A stretch of 64,000 bases of DNA. Origin: Neptunicoccus cionae (GTDB lineage: Bacteria; Pseudomonadota; Alphaproteobacteria; Rhodobacterales; Rhodobacteraceae). The notes beneath the pieces were generated by a model, which was not told the DNA's origin, did not search any database, and worked only from the letters and a program-made list of their open reading frames with translations. The position numbers and the translations under genes are program-made. The DNA lies in assembly GCF_002860325.1 (NCBI RefSeq), contig NZ_PKOJ01000001.1, forward strand, positions 744,001 through 808,000, written 5' to 3'. Shown in pieces: positions 1-7,092 of the stretch (positions are counted from its first letter, which is position 1; each line of letters begins with the position of its first letter).

Positions 1-1
1 G

Positions 2-901
2 GCGATCCTGCAAGAGAAATACATGAACGAGGGGATCACCGGCCCCGAAGGGCACGCCTATTCCCGTCCGCCCGAACTGGAAGGCGAAGCCGCCAACCGC
101 GCGATTACCATTGCCGATGCAGCAGGCGTGCCGCTCTATATTGTGCATGTGTCTTGCGAGCAGGCCCACGAAGCGATCCGCCGCGCCCGCCAGAAAGGTA
201 TGCGCGTTTACGGAGAGCCGCTGATCCAGTTCCTGACACTGGACGAGAGCGAATATTTCAACAAGGACTGGGACCACGCCGCCCGCCGCGTGATGTCACC
301 GCCCTTCCGCAACAAGAAACATCAGGACAGCCTCTGGGCCGGACTGCAGGCCGGATCACTGCAAGTGGTCGCGACTGATCACGCCGCCTTTAACACCGAA
401 CAGAAACGGGCAGGGCGGGACGATTTCCGGATCATCCCGAACGGGTCCAACGGGCTGGAAGAGCGTCTTGCCGTGCTTTGGACTGAAGGGGTGGAAACAG
501 GGCGTCTGACACCGCAGGAATTTGTTGCGGCCACCTCGACCAATGTGGCCAAGATCCTGAACATCTATCCCAAGAAGGGCGCGATTGTTGAAGGGGCAGA
601 TGCGGATATTGTTGTCTGGGATCCGAAAATTTCCAAAACGATCTCGCCCAGCAACCATCATTCCGTGCTGGATTACAACGTCTTTGAGGGGTTCGAGGTC
701 ACTGCCAACGCCCGCTACACGCTCAGCCGTGGGGATGTGATCTGGGCTTGGGGCAAGAACTCCCAGCCGCAGCCGGGTCGGGGCCGTTTCGTGCCGCGTC
801 CGGCTTTCCCATCGGCCCATACGGCCCTGTCCAAGTGGAAGGAACTGAATTCGCCCCGCAAGATCGAGCGGGATCCGATGAACATTCCGGCAGGGATTTA
901 A
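2..901 (+). CDS. hydA: Dihydropyrimidinase, 5'-truncated by window edge
   Basis: This is the C-terminal ~299 residues of a cyclic amidohydrolase of the D-hydantoinase/dihydropyrimidinase family. The reading frame is open to the window edge, so the real start lies upstream; the full protein is usually about 480 residues. It hydrolyses dihydrouracil or dihydrothymine to N-carbamoyl-beta-amino acids in reductive pyrimidine catabolism. Visible family features are HVSCEQAHEAI, the GEPL segment, the ATDHAAF motif carrying the metal/catalytic Asp, and the late NGSNGLEERL substrate loop. The ABC importer downstream on the same strand supports a catabolic role. Family assignment is firm; exact substrate preference (pyrimidine versus hydantoin) is inferred. 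Confidence 0.93.
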   Translation, partial: AILQEKYMNEGITGPEGHAYSRPPELEGEAANRAITIADAAGVPLYIVHVSCEQAHEAIRRARQKGMRVYGEPLIQFLTLDESEYFNKDWDHAARRVMSPPFRNKKHQDSLWAGLQAGSLQVVATDHAAFNTEQKRAGRDDFRIIPNGSNGLEERLAVLWTEGVETGRLTPQEFVAATSTNVAKILNIYPKKGAIVEGADADIVVWDPKISKTISPSNHHSVLDYNVFEGFEVTANARYTLSRGDVIWAWGKNSQPQPGRGRFVPRPAFPSAHTALSKWKELNSPRKIERDPMNIPAGI

Positions 902-972
902 GACATGAGCCGCGCCCGTTTTTCTGATCTTAAGGCATACGGGCCGGTGCAGCTTCGTTCGGGAGCGCGACC

Positions 973-1380
973 ATGACCCCCGATGCAATTCTGGAAACCG
1001 CGCTTTATGCCCGCGATCTGGATGCGGCTGCCACGTTCTACAGCGATGTCTTCGGACTGGAAGAAGTGCTTCGGGTGGAAGGACGCCATGTATTTTTCGG
1101 CTGCGGGCCGGGCATGTTGCTGATCTTCAACCCCGAAGCCACAAAACTGGCGTCTGGCAGTCTGCCCGTGCCAACCCACGGCGCAGAAGGGCAGGGCCAC
1201 ATGTGTTTTCGTGCCAGCGGCGCAGACATGGACCGCTGGGCTGCACATCTGTCGAAATTGAATATTGCCATTGAAGCGGATTTCCAATGGCCAAACGGCG
1301 CAAGATCCATCTACGTCAGAGATCCGGCAGGGAATTCGGTCGAAATATCAGAGCCTAAACTCTGGGATCGGCCCACTTGA
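973..1380 (+). CDS. VOC/glyoxalase-fold protein
   Basis: A 135-residue single-domain vicinal-oxygen-chelate protein. It begins ILETALYARDLDAAATFYSDVFGLE, the classic first beta-alpha-beta unit, and ends with the SIYVRDPAGNSVEISEP strand typical of the glyoxalase/bleomycin-resistance superfamily. The acidic residue in VEISEP and a His around GQGHMCF could be metal ligands, but the reaction cannot be named. It lies 71 bp after the dihydropyrimidinase and 19 bp before the ABC ATPase, so it is probably cotranscribed with pyrimidine catabolism and uptake genes. A role on a pathway intermediate is only inference. Confidence 0.85.
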   Translation: MTPDAILETALYARDLDAAATFYSDVFGLEEVLRVEGRHVFFGCGPGMLLIFNPEATKLASGSLPVPTHGAEGQGHMCFRASGADMDRWAAHLSKLNIAIEADFQWPNGARSIYVRDPAGNSVEISEPKLWDRPT

Positions 1381-1399
1381 AAAAAACAGAAAGCAGGGA

Positions 1400-2179
1400 A
1401 TGAACGACACTGTAATTTCGGCAAAAAACCTCAGCCTCACGTTTGAGACCAACGACGGACCGGTCCATGCGCTCAAGGATATCAATCTTGATATCGCCAA
1501 AGGTGAATTTGTCTCCTTCATCGGGCCTTCAGGCTGCGGGAAAACCACCTTTCTGCGCTGCATGGCCGATCTGGAGACCCCGACGGGCGGCGAAATCACG
1601 GTCAATGGTGTCACCCCGCGCGAAGCACGCAAGTCGCGGGCTTATGGTTATGTGTTTCAGGCGGCTGGGCTGTACCCGTGGCGCACAATCGGTGGCAATA
1701 TTCGCCTGCCACTGGAAATCATGGGGTATTCTAAAGAGGATCAGGCCAAACGGGTGCAGCAGGTGCTCGAACTGGTGGAACTCGACGGATTTGATCGCAA
1801 GTTTCCGTGGCAATTGTCCGGCGGGATGCAACAACGGGCCTCTATTGCCCGCGCACTGGCCTTTGATGCGGATATTTTGCTGATGGACGAACCTTTCGGG
1901 GCGCTTGATGAAATTGTGCGGGACCATCTGAACGAACAGCTTCTTGCGCTTTGGGCGCGCACGGAAAAAACCATCGGTTTCGTGACCCATTCCATCCCCG
2001 AGGCGGTTTATCTCTCGACAAAAATTGTAGTCATGTCCCCGCGTCCGGGCCGGATTGCCGATGTCATCGACAGCACACTTCCAAAAGAACGCCCGCTTGA
2101 AATCCGCGATACGCCGGAGTTTATCGAAATTGCCCATCGTGTGCGCGACGGGCTGAGAGAAGGGCATGCGGATGGGTAA
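1400..2179 (+). CDS. ABC transporter ATP-binding protein (SsuB/TauB type)
   Basis: A 259-residue nucleotide-binding subunit of a nitrate/sulfonate/pyrimidine-type importer. Walker A is GPSGCGKTTF (~residue 38), the signature is LSGGMQQRASIARAL and Walker B is ILLMDEPFGALDE, followed by the H-loop FVTHSIPEA. The frame stays open upstream, but the ATG at 1400 is chosen because it follows a GCAGGG-like ribosome site and gives the normal N-terminus (MNDTVISAKNLSLTFE). It should pair with the two permeases at 2455 and 3327 and the binding protein at 4203. Position next to dihydropyrimidinase suggests pyrimidine or related base uptake. Confidence 0.93.
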   Translation: MNDTVISAKNLSLTFETNDGPVHALKDINLDIAKGEFVSFIGPSGCGKTTFLRCMADLETPTGGEITVNGVTPREARKSRAYGYVFQAAGLYPWRTIGGNIRLPLEIMGYSKEDQAKRVQQVLELVELDGFDRKFPWQLSGGMQQRASIARALAFDADILLMDEPFGALDEIVRDHLNEQLLALWARTEKTIGFVTHSIPEAVYLSTKIVVMSPRPGRIADVIDSTLPKERPLEIRDTPEFIEIAHRVRDGLREGHADG

Positions 2180-2351
2180 GAGCCTGTTTTCAAGAGCCTT
2201 ACCCGCCGCTGACAGGGGCGCCCGACCTCTCTTTGCGCACGCCCCTGCGGGTTTGACACTTTTGCCCTATTGGGAGGGTAAAGCGGCTTCAACGTTCACG
2301 GCCATCGGCTCTCCAGCCTGTGCCGCACGGCCAGTCTGCGACAGAAATGGT

Positions 2352-2437
2352 TTCAATGTTCTTAAAATACTCAAACTAAACTGGCGTGACGCATATCGCG
2401 GTACGCCTCCGGCGGGAGTATTTGGCGGAACATTGAA
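2352..2437. repeat. Inverted pair of short intergenic repeats inside ABC operon
   Basis: Two copies of the window's recurrent intergenic repeat face each other in the 275-bp gap between the ATPase and first permease genes. Copy A, minus orientation, is 2352-2372; copy B, plus orientation, is 2416-2437 and is preceded by CGCCTCCGGCG. They share arms TTCAATGTT/AACATTGAA and AATACTC/GAGTATT and could fold into a long hairpin. The gap itself has no convincing gene. A TTGACA at 2253-2258 could be a -35 element, but no good -10 follows. Confidence 0.75.
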
Positions 2438-2454
2438 GCGGGAGGGTATTTGCC

Positions 2455-3330
2455 ATGCGTAACGTTCTTCCTATTCTCACGGTCGTGCTGGCGCTTTTTG
2501 CGCTCTGGTATGGCGGGGCTGTGATGCTCAACAAAAACTGGGCCTATGACAAGGCGCAACGGGCGGGTGTCGAACTGTCCTTCGGCGAGATGGTCAAGGA
2601 TACAATGACACAGGAGAAGCCGCGTCTGCCGCCGCCTCATCAGGTGGGGGCAGAGTTGTGGAAGACCACAGGTGCAATGGTGCAGCGGGGGCGGGCATTC
2701 AGCAAACGCTCGCTGATCTATCACGGCTGGATCACCCTGTCTTCTACAGTGCTGGGCTTTGTGTTTGGCACCGGGCTCGGTATTTTGCTGGCCATTGGCA
2801 TCGTGCACAACCGCGCGATGGATAAATCGGTCATGCCGTGGATCATTGCCAGCCAGACCATTCCCATTCTGGCGATTGCGCCGATGATCGTGGTGGTTCT
2901 GGCCAGTGCGCAGGTAGATGACCTGATCGCCAAAGGCGTGATTTCCATGTATCTTTCCTTCTTCCCTGTGGTGGTTGGCATGGTGAAGGGGCTGCGGTCG
3001 CCCGATCACATGCAGATGGACCAGATGCGCACTTGGAATGCGTCACGCGGGCAGACCTTTTGGAAGTTGCGGCTTCCGGCTTCGGCCCCTTATCTCTTTG
3101 CCTCTCTCAAGGTAGGGATTGCAGCCAGTTTGATTGGTGCGGTCGTGGCTGAACTGTCGTTGTCGCAGGACGGCGGACTTGGAGCGCGGATGCTGGTGGG
3201 CAGTTATTACGGCCAGACGGTACAAATCTGGTCTGCGCTTATTGCTGCGGCGACGCTGGCGGCACTGATGGTGGCCAGTATCGGTTTGTTGCAACGGGTG
3301 ACATTGAAACGGATGGGGATGGCGCAATGA
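2455..3330 (+). CDS. ABC transporter permease (BPD type), first subunit
   Basis: A 291-residue inner-membrane subunit of the importer. It has an N-terminal membrane anchor (LPILTVVLALFALWYGG), a long cytoplasmic or periplasmic stretch to about residue 95, then the usual set of hydrophobic helices. The EAA-like loop lies near MDQMRTWNASRGQTFWKLRLPASAPYLFASLKVG. The start follows a GGAGGG ribosome site. Its last codons overlap the next permease by 4 bp (ATGA), so the two are translationally coupled and probably form a heterodimer. The distance from the ATPase gene is unusually long (275 bp) and repeat-filled. Confidence 0.92.
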   Translation: MRNVLPILTVVLALFALWYGGAVMLNKNWAYDKAQRAGVELSFGEMVKDTMTQEKPRLPPPHQVGAELWKTTGAMVQRGRAFSKRSLIYHGWITLSSTVLGFVFGTGLGILLAIGIVHNRAMDKSVMPWIIASQTIPILAIAPMIVVVLASAQVDDLIAKGVISMYLSFFPVVVGMVKGLRSPDHMQMDQMRTWNASRGQTFWKLRLPASAPYLFASLKVGIAASLIGAVVAELSLSQDGGLGARMLVGSYYGQTVQIWSALIAAATLAALMVASIGLLQRVTLKRMGMAQ

Positions 3331-4166
3331 TCTGGATCGTATTTGTACTGGTTTTCTGGATCGCGGCGTGGCGGGTGAACATTATCCTCACAGCGCAGAA
3401 GCCGAACCGCTTTAACGCCTTTGCTGTACCCGCCTTGTTCGGGATTACCCTGCTTTTGCTGTGGGAGGGTATTGTACGGGGATTTGGAATTAGCCCCGTC
3501 CTTTTGCCACCCCCTTCGGCCATTGCAGTGACGTTTTCGCAGAACCTGCCATTGTTGTGGGAAGATTTCTTCCAGACCTTCGTAAAAGGAGCCCTGAGCG
3601 GGTATATCATCGGATGTGGGGCGGCTTTTCTTGTCGCTGTTGCTGTGGACCGCAGCCCCTTCTTGCAACGTGGCTTGCTGCCGGTTGGAAATTTTGTGGC
3701 CGCGCTGCCGATTATCGGGCTGGCCCCGATCATGGTAATGTGGTTCGGGTTTGACTGGCAGTCCAAAGCGGCGGTGGTTGTGGCGATGGTGTTCTTCCCG
3801 GTGCTGGTAAACACAGTACAGGGGTTGCAGGCTTCTGACGCCATGCAGCGGGATCTGATGCGGACTTACGCGGCGAGCTATCCTCAAGCCCTGATGAAAC
3901 TGCGTTTGCCTGCGGCAATGCCCTTTATCTTTAACGGCCTGAAAATCGCGACAACGCTGGCTCTGATCGGTGCCATTGTGGCCGAGTTCTTCGGTTCGCC
4001 GATCAAAGGAATGGGATTTAGGATTTCGACCGAAGTTGGTCGGTTGGCACTGGATATGGTCTGGGCCGAGATTGCCGTGGCGGCGATTGCAGGTTCGGCC
4101 TTTTACGGGTTGGTGGCGCTGCTGGAAAAAGGCGTCACCTTCTGGCACCCTTCGCAGAGAGGGTAG
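3327..4166 (+). CDS. ABC transporter permease (BPD type), second subunit
   Basis: A 279-residue second permease subunit of the SsuC/TauC/ThiX type. Hydrophobic helices alternate through the protein, and the EAA-like cytoplasmic loop is DAMQRDLMRTYAASYPQALMKLRLPAAMPFIFNGLKI. The ATG overlaps the stop of the preceding permease. The substrate-binding protein starts 36 bp downstream after a GGAGAG ribosome site. Family assignment is secure; substrate is inferred only from the dihydropyrimidinase neighbourhood. Confidence 0.92.
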   Translation: MIWIVFVLVFWIAAWRVNIILTAQKPNRFNAFAVPALFGITLLLLWEGIVRGFGISPVLLPPPSAIAVTFSQNLPLLWEDFFQTFVKGALSGYIIGCGAAFLVAVAVDRSPFLQRGLLPVGNFVAALPIIGLAPIMVMWFGFDWQSKAAVVVAMVFFPVLVNTVQGLQASDAMQRDLMRTYAASYPQALMKLRLPAAMPFIFNGLKIATTLALIGAIVAEFFGSPIKGMGFRISTEVGRLALDMVWAEIAVAAIAGSAFYGLVALLEKGVTFWHPSQRG

Positions 4167-4202
4167 AAAAATTAAAAACGAATCAACAAGGAGAGTAAGA
4201 AA

Positions 4203-5192
4203 ATGAAGAAATTGGTAACCACAGCACTTGCAGGTGCGATGGCGCTGGGTGCGTCTTTCGCGCAAGCAGCGGATGATGTGACGCTGCAACTGAAATGGGT
4301 CACACAGGCCCAGTTCGCCGGATATTACGTGGCGCAGGACAAAGGGTTTTATGAAGAAGAAGACCTGAATGTCACCATCAAACCGGGCGGTCCGGATATT
4401 GCCCCTGCACAGGTGATTGCCGGTGGTGGCGCCGATGTCGTTCTGGACTGGATGCCCTCCGCGCTGGCCTCCCGCGAAAAGGGTCTGGATCTGGTCAATA
4501 TTGCCCAGCCGTTCAAATCTTCCGGCATGATGCTGACCTGCCGCAAGGATGCAGGTGTGTCCTCTCCGGATGATTTTCCGGGCAAGACCTTGGGCGTCTG
4601 GTTCTTTGGTAACGAATATCCCTTCCTGAGCTGGATGAGCAAACTCGGTCTGAAAACAGACGGGTCCGACGGTGGGGTGACGGTTCTCAAGCAGGGGTTC
4701 AATGTTGATCCGCTTTTGCAGAAGCAGGCTGCTTGCGTGTCTACAATGACCTATAACGAATACTGGCAAATCATCGATGCGGGTCTGACACCTGAAGAGC
4801 TGGTCGTGTTCAAATACGAAGATCAGGGCGTGGCGACGCTGGAAGACGGGATGTATGTTCTGGGCGAAAACCTGAAGGACGAGGCGTTCAAGGACAAGAT
4901 GGTCCGTTTTGTGCGGGCGTCCATGAAAGGCTGGAAATATGCCGAGGAAAACCCTGACGAAGCCGCAATGATCGTTCTGGACAATGATGCGACCGGCGCG
5001 CAGACCGAGAAGCACCAGAAGCGGATGATGTCCGAGGTGGCCAAGCTGACTGCCGGATCAAACGGCGCACTGGACGAAGCCGACTACCGCCGGACCGTGG
5101 ACAGCCTGCTGACAGCCGGTTCCGATCCTGTGATCACGAAAGAGCCCGAAGGGGCGTACACACTGGACATTACAGACGCAGCGCTGAAATAA
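4203..5192 (+). CDS. ABC substrate-binding protein, NMT1/ThiY-like
   Basis: A 329-residue periplasmic binding protein with a clear signal peptide (KKLVTTALAGAMALGASFAQA, cleavage near residue 22). The mature protein begins DDVTLQLKWVTQAQFAGYYVAQDKGFY, the hallmark of the NMT1/THI5-like family that binds thiamine-pyrimidine precursors, riboflavin or related bases. The GGADVVLDWMPSALA segment contributes to the ligand cleft in this family. It is the last gene of the importer operon and is followed by a strong terminator. Pyrimidine uptake is the context-based inference; a thiamine-precursor (HMP) importer is the main alternative. Confidence 0.9.
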   Translation: MKKLVTTALAGAMALGASFAQAADDVTLQLKWVTQAQFAGYYVAQDKGFYEEEDLNVTIKPGGPDIAPAQVIAGGGADVVLDWMPSALASREKGLDLVNIAQPFKSSGMMLTCRKDAGVSSPDDFPGKTLGVWFFGNEYPFLSWMSKLGLKTDGSDGGVTVLKQGFNVDPLLQKQAACVSTMTYNEYWQIIDAGLTPEELVVFKYEDQGVATLEDGMYVLGENLKDEAFKDKMVRFVRASMKGWKYAEENPDEAAMIVLDNDATGAQTEKHQKRMMSEVAKLTAGSNGALDEADYRRTVDSLLTAGSDPVITKEPEGAYTLDITDAALK

Positions 5193-5216
5193 GTTGACGT
5201 TTCTGTCCAAAACAGG

Positions 5217-5251
5217 CCGCGCCGTAGGGAAACCTGCGGCGCGGTTTTTTT
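5217..5251 (+). terminator. Rho-independent terminator after pyrimidine importer
   Basis: CCGCGCCG (5217-5224) pairs perfectly with CGGCGCGG (5237-5244). The stem continues inward through TAGG/CCTG to a GAAA tetraloop, and seven T residues follow. It lies 24 bp after the stop of the binding-protein gene, so it ends the hydA-VOC-ABC operon. Confidence 0.93.
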
Positions 5252-5283
5252 GTGCGCGGGTGACGGGGAGGGCGGGACGTAGG

Positions 5284-5297
5284 GCCTTTATAAAGGC
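5284..5297. repeat. Perfect 14-bp palindrome GCCTTTATAAAGGC
   Basis: The sequence GCCTTTATAAAGGC is its own reverse complement over all 14 bases. It lies between the importer terminator and the ATGAAGC array. It could be a regulator site or part of a hairpin; no assignment is possible. Confidence 0.6.
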
Positions 5298-5343
5298 TGC
5301 TGAAACGGCGGCTTTATTAACAAAGGTCTCCAGATACCTAACC

Positions 5344-5385
5344 ATGAAGCTTCATTTATGAAGCGTCTTATATGAAGCTTCATAA
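5344..5385. repeat. Three 14-bp units with ATGAAGCTTCAT palindromes
   Basis: ATGAAGC occurs at 5344, 5358 and 5372, exactly 14 bp apart. Units 1 and 3 contain the perfect 12-bp palindrome ATGAAGCTTCAT, and unit 3 extends to the 14-bp palindrome TATGAAGCTTCATA (5371-5384). Unit 2 is degenerate (ATGAAGCGTCTTAT), and a weak fourth ATGCAG follows at 5386. This resembles a cooperative operator or iteron array rather than coding sequence. No known box was recognised. Confidence 0.7.
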
Positions 5386-5523
5386 ATGCAGTATGTTAAA
5401 GCGGTTTTCGTATATTTATCAGTGGCCTGGCGTGTCAGGAAATGACATCGGCCCAGCGCGCCAAGCCATTGGCAGCCGGCTTTTGCTTTCGTAAGCTTGA
5501 GCGGAAAAGTTAACAAAGTACGC

Positions 5524-6045
5524 TTAGGTCGCAGCGGTGATCCAGTCCCGATGATCCCGCATATAAACCCGCAGCCACGGCGTGAACTCTTCCGGCGCTG
5601 CTTTTATTTCCTGTGCCAGCGTATCAAAGTCGATCCAACGCACGGCCTGTACCTCATCAGGGTTCAGGGCCATTGCTATGTCCTCTTTCACCCGCGCGAT
5701 ATAGATATCCACGACCTCGTGCTCGGTCAGACCACCGCCCACATCCGCGCGGTATTCTACGGTCTGCCCGAACTGCAGGTCACAGCCGCTGATGCCAAGT
5801 TCTTCGTCAAGGCGCCGGGTGGCACAGGCCAGACTCGGTTCTTCCCAATGGGGATGGGTGCAGACCGTATTGGCCCACAGGTTTGGCGTGTGGTACTTTT
5901 GCGCCGCCCTTTGCTGGATCAGCGTTTTATCGCCCGCCAGTAGGAACACGGAAATCGCAGGATGTTTCAGCCCGCGCCGGTGTACATCCAGTTTGTCCAA
6001 TGCTGTCAGAACACCGTTGTCCCAAGCGGGAATAAGCTGTGTCAT
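5524..6045 (-). CDS. idi: Isopentenyl-diphosphate delta-isomerase, type I
   Basis: A 173-residue Nudix-fold isomerase interconverting IPP and DMAPP for isoprenoid, quinone and carotenoid synthesis. The active-site Cys lies in NLWANTVCTHPHWEE, and the Nudix-like helix is ACATRRLDEELGI; both are diagnostic of type I IDI rather than an ordinary Nudix hydrolase. The ATG at 6045 is chosen because GGAAGG stands just upstream; the longer frame to 6123 would add a non-family basic tail. It is divergent from fnrL across 176 bp. Linkage of idi to oxygen-regulated genes is also seen in phototrophic relatives, but no photosynthesis genes are in this window. Confidence 0.92.
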   Translation of the reverse strand: MTQLIPAWDNGVLTALDKLDVHRRGLKHPAISVFLLAGDKTLIQQRAAQKYHTPNLWANTVCTHPHWEEPSLACATRRLDEELGISGCDLQFGQTVEYRADVGGGLTEHEVVDIYIARVKEDIAMALNPDEVQAVRWIDFDTLAQEIKAAPEEFTPWLRVYMRDHRDWITAAT

Positions 6046-6221
6046 GTTTCCCTTCCACGTTTTGCGATCCTTTGGGCTATTGCGGGCAGGTTTGCAAGGG
6101 GCGGGCCGTCGCGCCTGTGTCACTTTGTACCCCTAGTGCGGCGTTCTGCCAGCATATCTTCTTGGCCCTTTCCTGTATTAATTTGTTGCTTCTTTTAACA
6201 ATCTGCGGTGGTCTGGGCGAT

Positions 6222-6944
6222 ATGAATGCTCCTGTGCTCTCCAATATCAAATGCGGCGAATGCCCGATCCGGCATCGTGCTGTATGCTCCCGTTGCGAGG
6301 GGGCAGAGCTGGATATCCTTGAAAAGATCAAAGTGTACCGCAGTTTCAAGGCCGGAGGGCAGATCCTGTGGCGGGGTGAAGCGATGGATTTTGTGGCTTC
6401 GGTTGTCAGCGGTGTCGCGACCCTTGGCAAGACGCTGGAGGACGGGCGCACCCAGATGGTCGGGTTGTTGTTGCCGTCAGATTTTATTGGTCGGCCCGGA
6501 CGGGAGCGTGTCGAATTTGACGTGATCGCCGCCTCGGATGTGACCCTTTGTTGCTTTGATCGCAAACCTTTTGAAAACCTGTTGCTGGTAACGCCCCATT
6601 TGTCCGAACGGCTGGTCGAAATCGCGCTGGACGAACTGGATGCCGCGCGGGACTGGATGCTACTGTTGGGGCGCAAGACGGCCCGCGAAAAGATCGCGAC
6701 GTTCATTGATATGTTGATCCGGCGCAGCAGTCTGGAAGAGGAAACGGCGCAAAATGACGCGCTGACCCTACCGTTAAGCCGTGAGGAAATTGCCAATTAC
6801 CTTGGTCTGACTCTGGAAACGGTCAGCCGTCAGCTCTCGGCGCTGAAATCACAAGGTATCATCCAGTTCAAAGACCGCCGTAATTTTGAGGTCCTCAATC
6901 CGCAGGCTCTCTACGATCTATCAGGGGACGACAGTCCGAACTGA
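6222..6944 (+). CDS. fnrL: FnrL-type oxygen-sensing Crp/Fnr regulator
   Basis: A 240-residue Crp/Fnr family activator. The N-terminus carries Cys11, Cys14, Cys22 and Cys25 (KCGECPIRHRAVCSRC), and Cys110/Cys111 sit in DVTLCCFDR where FNR has its internal ligand, so an oxygen-labile [4Fe-4S] cluster is expected. The cyclic-nucleotide-binding-like barrel is followed by a C-terminal winged helix with LSREEIANYLGLTLETVSRQLSALK, whose ETVSR recognition helix matches FNR specificity (TTGA-N6-TCAA). The ATG at 6222 is chosen; the open frame upstream is not family-like. Two matching boxes stand before ccoN and ccoG, which are its likely targets. Confidence 0.94.
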   Translation: MNAPVLSNIKCGECPIRHRAVCSRCEGAELDILEKIKVYRSFKAGGQILWRGEAMDFVASVVSGVATLGKTLEDGRTQMVGLLLPSDFIGRPGRERVEFDVIAASDVTLCCFDRKPFENLLLVTPHLSERLVEIALDELDAARDWMLLLGRKTAREKIATFIDMLIRRSSLEEETAQNDALTLPLSREEIANYLGLTLETVSRQLSALKSQGIIQFKDRRNFEVLNPQALYDLSGDDSPN

Positions 6945-6993
6945 TCTTCCCCGCATTTGACCACCGTGGAATTCGGTGCCTTTTCGGCCAAAC

Positions 6994-7007
6994 TTGACCC
7001 AGATCAA
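6994..7007. promoter_or_regulatory. FNR box upstream of ccoN
   Basis: TTGACCCAGATCAA is a perfect TTGA-N6-TCAA dyad, the FNR/FnrL consensus. Its centre is 92 bp before the ccoN ATG. The adjacent fnrL encodes a suitable regulator, so low-oxygen activation of ccoNOQP is expected. Confidence 0.88.
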
Positions 7008-7092
7008 GGAATCGTTCCGCCAACCCGTCTACCCCTACACTTGCGAACAGGAGTGTCTGCCTTGGCAGTGCTCGTCATTTTCGAGGTGTCAG

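Larger units (their letters stand above)
5252..5523. other. Palindrome-rich gene-free interval
   Basis: No credible gene lies between the importer terminator and the end of idi. The stretch holds a perfect 14-bp palindrome at 5284-5297, a 14-bp-period array at 5344-5385, TGTCA-N5-TGACA at 5433-5447, GCCAA-N4-TTGGC at 5460-5473 and AGCCGGCT followed by TTTT at 5474-5484. Since both flanking genes end here, ordinary promoter operators are not expected, and an undetected small RNA or a protein-binding locus is possible. Confidence 0.6.

Noticed and set aside
905-976. A 23-codon frame between dihydropyrimidinase and the VOC gene, overlapping the latter's ATG
   Set aside because: Could be a coupling peptide, but there is no clear ribosome site and no way to support it from one sequence.
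2166-2462. A 98-codon frame in the ABC operon gap
   Set aside because: It overlaps repeats and the permease start, has no family sequence and no ribosome site.
5058-5345. A 95-codon minus-strand frame starting at the ATGAAGC array
   Set aside because: Mostly antisense to the binding-protein gene, with no recognisable protein features.
5524-6045. Generic Nudix hydrolase for this gene
   Set aside because: The WANTVCTHP and TRRLDEELGI segments identify type I IPP isomerase instead.
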